Notes under the pieces: generated by a model
Databases searched by the model: none
Seen by the model: the letters and a program-made list of their open reading frames with translations, nothing else
What the model was told of the DNA's origin: nothing
Origin: QHWK01 sp035315685
Lineage (GTDB): Bacteria; Acidobacteriota; Vicinamibacteria; Vicinamibacterales; CAVVIG01
Reading direction: 5' to 3'
Assembly (NCBI GenBank): GCA_035315685.1
Contig: DATFXR010000877.1
Location: forward strand, 1 to 9,544
Length of the DNA stretch: 9,544 bases
Shown: in pieces, positions 1 through 5,981 of the stretch
How positions within the stretch are numbered: position 1 is the first letter of the stretch
How the letters are laid out: each line of letters begins with the position of its first letter
Made by a program: the position numbers and the translations under genes

Positions 1-282
1 GTCGCGATTGCGCGCGCGCTGCTGAACGATCCGGCGATCCTGCTGGCGGACGAGCCGACTGGCAATCTCGACAGCCGGACGAGCATCGAGATCATGGAGA
101 TCTTCCAACGGCTCAACGTGGAGCGGGGCATTACAATCGTACTCATCACCCACGAGCCGCAGGTGGCCGAGTACGGATCGCGGATCATCCGGTTTACCGA
201 TGGCCGGGTGGTCTCCGATGAGGCGAACGCGGCACATCGGGCCGCCGCTGCTGAGTTGCAGTCGGCGGCGCGGCGCAATTAA
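1..282 (+). CDS. MacB/LolD-type ABC transporter ATPase, C-terminal part (5' truncated by window edge)
   Basis: The reading frame is open from base 1 and ends at TAA 280-282, giving 93 residues; the true start lies upstream of the window. Visible parts are the helix after the signature motif (VAIARALLNDP), Walker B with the catalytic Glu (ILLADEPTGNLD), the D-loop, and the switch His in LITHEP, followed by a DGRVV strand. Walker A, the Q-loop and LSGGQ are outside the window. The LADEPTGNLD form is typical of the MacB/LolD/FtsE group, which energises FtsX-like permeases from the cytoplasmic face. Two such permeases follow on the same strand, so this is almost certainly their ATPase, as a separate polypeptide rather than fused as in E. 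coli MacB. The Ala- and Arg-rich tail after the DGR motif is unremarkable. The stop codon lies inside the first unit of an AT-rich repeat. Confidence 0.95.
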   Translation, partial: VAIARALLNDPAILLADEPTGNLDSRTSIEIMEIFQRLNVERGITIVLITHEPQVAEYGSRIIRFTDGRVVSDEANAAHRAAAAELQSAARRN

Positions 283-378
283 GAATTAAGAAGTAAGAAT
301 GCGTGCCACGCAGTCCCGTCGATCGCAGTCGTCGTCTTGGATTACGAATTCTTAATTCTCAATTCCTAATTCTTAATT
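277..378. repeat. AT-rich heptad inverted repeat in the ATPase-permease gap
   Basis: This stretch is strikingly AT-rich in a GC-rich neighbourhood. The left arm (277-300) reads as 7-base units AATTAAG, AATTAAG, AAGTAAG, AAT. The right arm (347-378) reads AATTCTT, AATTCTC, AATTCCT, AATTCTT, AATT. The left arm pairs with 355-378 at 21 of 24 positions, with about 54 bases of GC-rich sequence (301-354) between. The ATPase stop codon is built from the first unit. I recall similar AATTAAGAATTAAG tracts between genes in other bacteria but cannot confirm this here. It may act as an intercistronic hairpin or be a dispersed repeat. No protein gene is visible in the gap. Confidence 0.8.
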
Positions 379-380
379 GC

Positions 381-386
381 AGGGAG
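381..386 (+). promoter_or_regulatory. Ribosome binding site deciding the TTG start of permease 1
   Basis: AGGGAG lies 8 bases before TTG 395-397. An in-frame TTG at 377 sits within the AT-rich repeat, has no such site upstream and would place this Shine-Dalgarno inside the coding region. The 395 start gives a protein beginning MSTLRTTLTIALRALRRN, the usual short cytoplasmic lead-in of MacB/FtsX permeases before the first membrane segment. Confidence 0.6.
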
Positions 387-394
387 CTCCGCGG

Positions 395-1879
395 TTGTCA
401 ACGTTGAGAACGACGCTCACCATTGCCCTCCGTGCCCTGCGCCGCAACCGGTTGCAGACCTCGCTGACGGTCGTCGGCATGACGATCGGCGTCGCTGCGG
501 TACTGGCGATGATTGCGATTGGGACCGGCGCCGAGGCAGCGATTGGCGATCAGATTCGCGCCGCCGGCATGAATCTGATCGTCGTGACGGCGGGCAACTA
601 CAAGGTGAAGTCGACCGACGATTTCGGCGGCGGTGCGGTCGAGCCGTCGGCTTCACTGGCGGTGCCCGATCCGTTCTGGCGCCGCGCGCTGTCGCTCGTC
701 GAGCCGCCGCTGCTCGCCCATCCCGAAGACGATCCGATGGAGAAGCACGATCATCCCACGGCTCGGCAGCGGCTTGGGGACAGCGAGGCCGGACTCGGCT
801 CGGCGGCGACGCTCACCGCGGCCGACGCCGATGCCATCCGCGGCATCCGCGGCGTGCAGTACGTCGCGGAGGGGCTGCATCAGAACGTCCACATCGTCAG
901 TGGCGAGAAACGGTGGTTTACGCGCCTCCACGGCACCGATCTGCAGCTGCCGTTGATCCGCCGCGCGTGGACGTTCCACAACGGCCGCTTCTTCGGCGCC
1001 GGCGAACAATCGCGGGCGGAGCAGGTTGTCGTCCTCGGCACCGTGGCCGCGGACCGACTGTTCGGCAGCGAGAATCCGGTCGGCCGCGACGTCCTGATCT
1101 GGAAGCAGCCGTTCCGCGTCGTCGGCGTCGTGACGACGACGAGCTGGATGGTCGCGCCTGCGCCCGGCGACGATCAGTTCGACGCGATCTACATTCCGTT
1201 CAGCGCGGTTCATCGCCTGCTGAATCTCGCGAAGCTCAACGACATCACGATCACCGCCTCGTCCACCGGCGAGGTGTCGCGGATCATGGGCGAGGTCACG
1301 AAACTGCTGCGTGGACGTCACGGCATCGGCGACGAGAAGCCCGACGATTTCACCGTGACGACGCAGGCGCGGCAGGCGCTCGCGAAAGGCGGCATGCGGC
1401 CAGACGTCGCACGCGCCGTAGTGGGCAACGTATCGGGACTCGAGAAGGTGACGCTCGAGCAGCTCGGCAAGACGCTCGACCGCGCCACGCGGACGATGAC
1501 CGCGCTGCTCGCCGGCATCGCCGCGGTGTCGCTGATCGTCGGCGGCATCGGCATTATGAACATCATGCTGCTCTCGGTCACGGAGCGGACCCGCGAGATC
1601 GGCGTCCGCCGCGCGGTTGGCGCGCGCGCCCGCGACATTCGATCGCAGTTCGTCCTCGAGGCGATGACGCTCAGCGTCACCGGCGGCGTCGTCGGCGTGT
1701 GCCTCGGTCTGGTCGCCGCTGCCGGGTTGTCGCGCTACCTGCACTGGTCGACGACCATCTCGCCCGCCGCGGTCGTGGTGGCGGTCGGCGTCGCCGCCGG
1801 AGTCGGCGTTTTCTTCGGCTGGTACCCGGCGCGCCAGGCGGCGCGCCTCGATCCGATCCAGTCCCTCCGGTACGAATAG
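395..1879 (+). CDS. MacB-type ABC transporter permease (first paralogue)
   Basis: 494 residues from TTG 395. It is an inner-membrane FtsX/MacB permease that transmits ATP-driven movement to a periplasmic domain. The order is a short Arg-rich N-terminus, membrane segment 1 at about 20-42, a periplasmic MacB_PCD-like domain at about 45-365, then the FtsX core with segments at about 370-392, 425-448 and 455-478. Hallmarks are GGIGIMNIML, TERTREIGVRRAVGAR and a C-terminal YPARQAARLDPIQSLRYE. Two features are unusual. About 52 extra residues follow GNY (residues about 70-138) compared with the next gene, including the acidic/His stretch HPEDDPMEKHDHP. A segment of about 30 residues (near 328-363) lies between DDFTVTTQ and segment 2, which E. 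coli MacB, as I recall it, lacks. The stop is 3 bp before the next permease, so the pair is co-translated and probably heterodimeric. The substrate cannot be told from sequence. Confidence 0.93.
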   Translation: MSTLRTTLTIALRALRRNRLQTSLTVVGMTIGVAAVLAMIAIGTGAEAAIGDQIRAAGMNLIVVTAGNYKVKSTDDFGGGAVEPSASLAVPDPFWRRALSLVEPPLLAHPEDDPMEKHDHPTARQRLGDSEAGLGSAATLTAADADAIRGIRGVQYVAEGLHQNVHIVSGEKRWFTRLHGTDLQLPLIRRAWTFHNGRFFGAGEQSRAEQVVVLGTVAADRLFGSENPVGRDVLIWKQPFRVVGVVTTTSWMVAPAPGDDQFDAIYIPFSAVHRLLNLAKLNDITITASSTGEVSRIMGEVTKLLRGRHGIGDEKPDDFTVTTQARQALAKGGMRPDVARAVVGNVSGLEKVTLEQLGKTLDRATRTMTALLAGIAAVSLIVGGIGIMNIMLLSVTERTREIGVRRAVGARARDIRSQFVLEAMTLSVTGGVVGVCLGLVAAAGLSRYLHWSTTISPAAVVVAVGVAAGVGVFFGWYPARQAARLDPIQSLRYE

Positions 1880-1882
1880 CGG

Positions 1883-3256
1883 ATGCTGCGCACCAGCGTT
1901 CGCCTCGCGATCAGGGCCCTCGGTCGCAACACGCTACGCACGATCCTGACGATGCTCGGGATGATCATCGGTGTCGCCGCGGTGATGACGATGGTGGCGC
2001 TCGGCAATGGCGCGCAGGCGACGGTGGAGCAGGATGTCCGCTCCGCGGGCACCAACCTGATTCACGTCAATGCCGGCAACTACACGCGCGGCGGCGAGGA
2101 ATCGAAGATCGCGACCGGTCTCGGCGCGGCGACGACGCTCGTGCCAGCCGACGCGGAGGCGATCGGCACGACGGTCGCCGGCATCAAGAGCATCGCGCCG
2201 GGCGTCAGGCTGCGCGGGTGGATTGCGTCAGGCGCGCGCCGCTACTACGGTCAGGTGCTCGGCACCGACGTCGCGTTCGCATCGATGTTCGGCTGGCGCT
2301 TCGACGAGGGCCGCTGGTTTACGGCCGGCGACGTCGCCGCGCGTCGCCGCATCGTGATCCTCGGCCGGACCACGCGCGACCAGATCTTCGGCTCCGGCGC
2401 GAAAACGGTTGGACAGGCGGTCGTCATTCACGGTCAATCGTTCACCGTCGGCGGCATCACCGATACCGCCGATCCGGATCAGATCGAGATGGCGTTCGTG
2501 CCCTACACCGCGCTGCAGGACGCGCTCGGCATCTCGTATCTGCACACCATCACGATCGAAGCGGTGCAGGCGGGCGAAGCGTCGCGGATCGCCGCTGAAA
2601 CGACGGCGCTGCTTCGGTCGCGGCATTCCTCGCACATCAATGCGGCCGTCGAGAAGTTGCGGCAGGCTGGCATCACCGGCAACCAGATGCCGCAGAGCGG
2701 ATTCGGGTCGAACGGCCCGCCCGACGACTTCACGGTGAAGACGCAGTCGTCGGAAGCGCTGACGAAGGGACTGTATACGTCGGTGGCGGCCTTCGTGCTG
2801 GCCAACATGCCAAAGCTCGACGAGGTGAACCTCGCGGAGATGAACGCGACGCTGCAGCGCGCGAGCACGACGATGACGGCGCTGCTCGCCGGGATCGCCG
2901 CGATCTCGCTCGTCGTCGGCGGCGTCGGGATCATGAACATCATGCTCGTCGCCGTGAAGGAGCGCACGCGCGAGATCGGCGTCCGGCGGGCAGTCGGCGC
3001 GCGGCGGCGCGATGTCCTGCTGCAGTTCCTGACCGAGGCGATGACGCTGAGCACCGTCGGGGGATTCATCGGCATCGTGCTGGGGTTCGTCGCCGCCTTT
3101 GCGCTGACGATCCTGCTCGATTGGCCGACGCGGATGACGGCTGGCGCCGTCGGCCTCGCGTTCGGCATCTCGGCGGCGATCGGCATCTTCTTCGGTTTCT
3201 ATCCCGCCCGACGCGCGTCGCGGCTCGATCCGATCGACGCGCTGAGGACTGAATGA
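1883..3256 (+). CDS. MacB-type ABC transporter permease (second paralogue)
   Basis: 457 residues starting at ATG 1883, 3 bp after the previous stop. No clear Shine-Dalgarno is seen, which suggests translation coupled to the upstream gene. Same architecture as its neighbour: segment 1 at about 19-41, periplasmic MacB_PCD-like domain, then the FtsX core with segments at about 332-354, 392-412 and 420-445. Hallmarks are GGVGIMNIMLVAV, KERTREIGVRRAVGARRR and YPARRASRLDPIDALRTE. The two permeases are clearly related end to end but diverged. This one lacks the acidic/His insertion after GNY and instead has about 25 extra residues around 252-277 before the PPDDFTVKTQ strand. It shares the additional segment (ALTKGLYTS to NATLQRA) before segment 2. 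It ends in TGA that overlaps an ATG (ATGA, 3253-3256), but I think that ATG is not the real start of the next gene. Confidence 0.94.
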   Translation: MLRTSVRLAIRALGRNTLRTILTMLGMIIGVAAVMTMVALGNGAQATVEQDVRSAGTNLIHVNAGNYTRGGEESKIATGLGAATTLVPADAEAIGTTVAGIKSIAPGVRLRGWIASGARRYYGQVLGTDVAFASMFGWRFDEGRWFTAGDVAARRRIVILGRTTRDQIFGSGAKTVGQAVVIHGQSFTVGGITDTADPDQIEMAFVPYTALQDALGISYLHTITIEAVQAGEASRIAAETTALLRSRHSSHINAAVEKLRQAGITGNQMPQSGFGSNGPPDDFTVKTQSSEALTKGLYTSVAAFVLANMPKLDEVNLAEMNATLQRASTTMTALLAGIAAISLVVGGVGIMNIMLVAVKERTREIGVRRAVGARRRDVLLQFLTEAMTLSTVGGFIGIVLGFVAAFALTILLDWPTRMTAGAVGLAFGISAAIGIFFGFYPARRASRLDPIDALRTE

Positions 3257-3282
3257 CCCGCGATCACGATCTCGATCGCTGT

Positions 3283-3396
3283 CACGGTCCGGCTAGAGCC
3301 GGACACTACGGCCGTTCGATTCGCGAACGCGTGGCGGTGGCGCGGCGCTTCTGCCGGACCGTGGTTCCGGGAATGTCCGGCTTCAGCCGGACCGTG
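3283..3396. repeat. Paired, inverted GTCCGGCT-AGCCGGAC palindromic repeats (REP-like)
   Basis: Two near-perfect palindromes, GTCCGGCTAGAGCCGGAC (3287-3304) and GTCCGGCTTCAGCCGGAC (3375-3392), each have 8-bp arms and a 2-base loop. With their flanks (3283-3305 and 3374-3396) they are inverted copies of each other, matching at 21 of 23 positions, so each can fold alone or the two can pair across 68 bases. An 11-base direct repeat, GCCGGACCGTG, occurs at 3353-3363 and 3386-3396. I recall this palindrome, and its spurious translations containing SGFSRTV or GPAEAGHY, as a frequent intergenic repeat of Acidobacteriota. A genome-wide count was not possible. The right-hand copy overlaps the start of the lipoprotein gene. 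Confidence 0.8.
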
Positions 3397-3855
3397 CTCG
3401 CGATCGGCACGGCTGGCGCGCTCGCGTCGTGCAGCCGAACGCCGCCGTCGGAACCGGCCGTGGTCCAAGCGGCGCCCGCTCCGGCGACGTCGACTGGCGG
3501 CGCGGTCCCGCACGGCGATCACAACCCGCACCACGGCGGCATCGTGATGATGAAAGGCGACGACCTGCACTACGAGGCCGTGCTCGATCCGGCCGGACGC
3601 GCGCACCGCATCTATTTCACCGATGCGATCCGGGAGGACCTGCCGGCGTCCGTCGCAACCGATGTCGTGTTGACGATTCACCGCCCGGGCGGCGCGCCCG
3701 ACGAGCGCATCGCGATGCAGATTGACGACGCCGGGGAGAGTTGGGTGGGCAGCGGCCAGCCAGTCAATGCGCCGGCAGCGACGACGGTGCGCGTGGCGTT
3801 CGCGATCCGGCACGAGCCGTACTGGATCGATCTGCCGTTCACGGCGAGCAAGTGA
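3373..3855 (+). CDS. Small His-rich lipoprotein of unknown function
   Basis: 160 residues from ATG 3373. This start is chosen because it gives a normal lipoprotein signal: MSGFSRTV, a short hydrophobic run, then lipobox LASC with Cys20. The same frame is open back to ATG 3253, overlapping the permease stop, but that would put 40 residues encoded by a repeat element before the signal, with the lipid Cys at 60. A GGGA close upstream is only a poor ribosome site; GTG 3331 is an alternative. After the Cys comes a Pro/Ala linker (21-45), then PHGDHNPHHGG (46-56), then a compact beta-rich domain (57-160) with LHYEAVLDPAGRAHRIYFTD and GESWVGSGQPV. The His cluster could bind a metal, and I recall similar HGG-plus-strand domains near metal efflux proteins, but no family is assigned. 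Its TGA overlaps the next gene's GTG. Confidence 0.8.
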   Translation: MSGFSRTVLAIGTAGALASCSRTPPSEPAVVQAAPAPATSTGGAVPHGDHNPHHGGIVMMKGDDLHYEAVLDPAGRAHRIYFTDAIREDLPASVATDVVLTIHRPGGAPDERIAMQIDDAGESWVGSGQPVNAPAATTVRVAFAIRHEPYWIDLPFTASK

Positions 3856-5756
3856 GCGTCACAGGCGTTCGTCGAACGTGGCTGGTGTTTCTCGCACTGC
3901 AGATGCCGGCATGCAGCAATTCTTCCGCGCCGAAGCCCGCGGTGGAGGTCCGTACGCCCAACCCGGACGTCGGCGTCGACGTGCTCGCCGCGCGCGCCAG
4001 CGCACAGCGTGAGGCGGCGTCGCGCTACGCCGTCGTCCACGACTTCCAGTTCACCGATCGGCTGAAAGACAGCGGCATCACATTCGCTCACCACATCGTC
4101 GCGGACGCGGGGCTCCACTACAAGGCGGTGCATTACGACCACGGCACCGGCATCGCGGTGGCGGATGTGGATGGCGACGGGCTGGCCGACATCTACTTCG
4201 TGAACCAGGTCGGCGGCAACGAGCTGTGGAGGAACGCCGGTGGCGGCCGGTTCACGAACATCACGAAGGAGGCGAATGTCGGCGTGGCCGGCCGCATCAG
4301 CGTCGCCGCGTCGTTCGCCGACATCGACAACGACGGCGATCAGGACCTGTTCGTGACGACGGTCCGCGGCGGCAACGTGCTGCTCGAGAACGACGGCCGC
4401 GGGCATTTCACCGACATCTCGAAGCAGGCCGGGATCGATCTCGTCGCGCATTCCTCCGGGGCCGTGTTCTTCGACTACGACAACGACGGTCTCGTCGATC
4501 TCCTCGTCTGCAACGTCGGCCGCTACACCAGCGACGAGAAGGGACCGGACGGCGCGTACATCGGCCTGGCGGACGCGTTCCTCGGTCACACCCATCCCGA
4601 CCGATTCGAGTACCCCGTGCTGTACAAGAATCTCGGGCACAACCGCTTCAAGGACGTGACGGCCGACGTCGGCTTGCGGCCGTCAGGATGGGGCGGCGAT
4701 GCGTCGGTTGCGGATCTGAACGGCGACGGCCGCCCCGACCTCTTCGTGCTGAACATGCAGGGGCACGGCCACTACTTCGAGAACGCCGGCGGCCACAGCT
4801 TCGTCGACAAGACGGCGCAGTACTTTCCGAAAACGCCGTGGGGCGCCATGGGGATCAAGTTCTTCGACTTCGACAACGACGGTCGGCCCGATCTGTTCAT
4901 CACCGACATGCATTCCGACATGTTCGAGATGCTGCCGCCCGACCGCGAGAAGCAGAAGGCGCCGGTTCATCCACCCGATCAGATCCTCGGCGGTTCAGCC
5001 GACACGTTCATCTTCGGCAATGCGCTGTTTCACAATCTGGGGAACGGCCGGTTCGAGGACGTCTCCGACCGCGCCGGCGCCGAAACCTACTGGCCGTGGG
5101 GGCCGAGCATCGGCGACGTCAACGCCGACGGCTGGGACGACATCTTCATCGCGTCGAGCATGAACTACCCGCACCGCTACGGCATCAACTCGATGCTGTT
5201 GAACGACCACGGTGAGAAGTTCCTCGACGCGGAGTTCCTCCTCGGCATCGAGCCGCGGGCCGGCGGCCGGACGCACACGCCGTGGTTCGAGCTCGATTGC
5301 CTGCAGAAGGATCTCGGCGCCGGACTCTGTCGCGGCCAGTCGGGAAAGATCACCGTGATGGCACCGCTCGGCAGCCGGTCTTCAGCAGTCTTCGATCTCG
5401 ACGGCGACGGCGACCTCGACATCGTCACCAACGACTTCAACTCCGCGCCGCAGGTGCTGGTCAGCAACCTCGCGCAGCAACACCAGATTCACTGGATCGC
5501 CATCGCGCTCACCGGCACCATGTCGAATCGGAACGGTCTCGGCGCGATTGTCCGCGTTCACGCCGGCGGCCGCGTCTACACGAAATACAACGATGGCAAG
5601 TCCGGCTACCTGTCACAGAGCGTCCTGCCGCTGTACTTCGGTCTCGGCGATGCGGACAAAATCGACCGCATCGAAGTCGACTGGCCGTCGGGGAAGAAGC
5701 AGGTCGAGACGCAACAGCTCGAGATCAATCGCACACGGCAGATCGTGGAGCGATAG
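3852..5756 (+). CDS. CRTAC1-like lipoprotein: seven Ca-binding FG-GAP/VCBS motifs plus ASPIC/UnbV domain
   Basis: 634 residues from GTG 3852. This start overlaps the upstream stop (GTGA) and gives a lipoprotein signal MSVTGVRRTWLVFLALQMPAC with Cys21. Earlier in-frame starts (from 3741) lie inside the upstream gene and lack a signal. Seven DxDxDGxxD-type calcium loops are visible, starting near residues 105 (DVDGDGLAD), 157, 208, 288, 339, 422 and 515 (DLDGDGDLD), consistent with a beta-propeller of the FG-GAP/VCBS type. The last 75 or so residues, with NGLGAIVRV, LYFGLG and IEVDWPSGK, are the ASPIC/UnbV domain. The family is secreted or surface-anchored and its role in bacteria is poorly known; adhesion or protein binding is a guess from the fold. 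Cys483 and Cys493 flank a short loop and could form a disulfide. It is translationally coupled to the His-rich lipoprotein. Confidence 0.93.
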   Translation: MSVTGVRRTWLVFLALQMPACSNSSAPKPAVEVRTPNPDVGVDVLAARASAQREAASRYAVVHDFQFTDRLKDSGITFAHHIVADAGLHYKAVHYDHGTGIAVADVDGDGLADIYFVNQVGGNELWRNAGGGRFTNITKEANVGVAGRISVAASFADIDNDGDQDLFVTTVRGGNVLLENDGRGHFTDISKQAGIDLVAHSSGAVFFDYDNDGLVDLLVCNVGRYTSDEKGPDGAYIGLADAFLGHTHPDRFEYPVLYKNLGHNRFKDVTADVGLRPSGWGGDASVADLNGDGRPDLFVLNMQGHGHYFENAGGHSFVDKTAQYFPKTPWGAMGIKFFDFDNDGRPDLFITDMHSDMFEMLPPDREKQKAPVHPPDQILGGSADTFIFGNALFHNLGNGRFEDVSDRAGAETYWPWGPSIGDVNADGWDDIFIASSMNYPHRYGINSMLLNDHGEKFLDAEFLLGIEPRAGGRTHTPWFELDCLQKDLGAGLCRGQSGKITVMAPLGSRSSAVFDLDGDGDLDIVTNDFNSAPQVLVSNLAQQHQIHWIAIALTGTMSNRNGLGAIVRVHAGGRVYTKYNDGKSGYLSQSVLPLYFGLGDADKIDRIEVDWPSGKKQVETQQLEINRTRQIVER

Positions 5757-5817
5757 ACATAATCAGACAGAGGCCACGCCGAGGTATCGAGGCAAGCGCA
5801 CGCTCGCTGCAACGCAT

Positions 5818-5930
5818 GAACCGCGGAGAACGCGGAGAAAATCTTTGCACGAAGACTGTCTGCGCACTCCCACGCGGAAACATCTTGTCCACCTTGCTTT
5901 GCGGTCTCTGCGCCCTCTGCAGTTTCCGTG
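5818..5930. repeat. CGGAGAACGCGGAGA-type intergenic inverted repeat
   Basis: The left arm at 5818-5843 (GAACCGCGGAGAACGCGGAG and following AAAATC) and the right arm at 5906-5926 (CTCTGCGCCCTCTGCAGTTT and following C) are imperfect inverted repeats, about 15 of 20 paired, around a loop of about 60 bases. I recall closely similar GCAGAGAACGCGGAGA stretches between genes in many unrelated phyla, often mistranslated as Arg/Glu-rich or CALC-type peptides, but could not search. It lies between two convergent genes, so it may double as a transcript end. No credible gene is present in 5757-5981; short frames there merely translate the repeat. Confidence 0.6.
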
Positions 5931-5944
5931 ACCTCGCTAATCAT

Positions 5945-5971
5945 GTCCGCGCAGCCATTGATGCCGCGGAC
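5945..5971 (-). other. GC-rich stem-loop downstream of the SulP gene
   Basis: GTCCGCG (5945-5951) and CGCGGAC (5965-5971) form a perfect 7-bp stem with a 13-base loop, 10 bases after the SulP stop codon on the minus strand. The position suits a transcript end, but no T-run follows on either strand, so an intrinsic terminator is not supported. It could be an RNA 3' end stabiliser or chance. Confidence 0.3.
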
Positions 5972-5981
5972 GTGCGGCGGG

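Noticed and set aside
377..394. TTG 377 as the start of permease 1
   Set aside because: It lies in the AT-rich repeat with no ribosome site, while AGGGAG stands 8 bases before TTG 395.
653..1744. Minus-strand open frame of 363 codons
   Set aside because: Asp/Arg/Ala-rich low-complexity translation antisense to permease 1, with no recognisable domain.
913..2598. Long plus-strand open frame of 561 codons across both permease genes
   Set aside because: It is very rich in Arg and low in hydrophobic residues, has no domain, and overlaps two genes with strong MacB/FtsX motifs. It is a GC-driven shadow frame.
3253..3372. ATG 3253 (overlapping the permease stop) as the lipoprotein start
   Set aside because: It would add 40 residues translated from a palindromic repeat in front of an otherwise complete lipoprotein signal. 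Kept as a possibility only.
3741..3851. Upstream in-frame start for the CRTAC1-like gene
   Set aside because: The extra residues overlap the upstream gene and contain no signal peptide. GTG 3852 gives both a 4-bp overlap and a lipobox.
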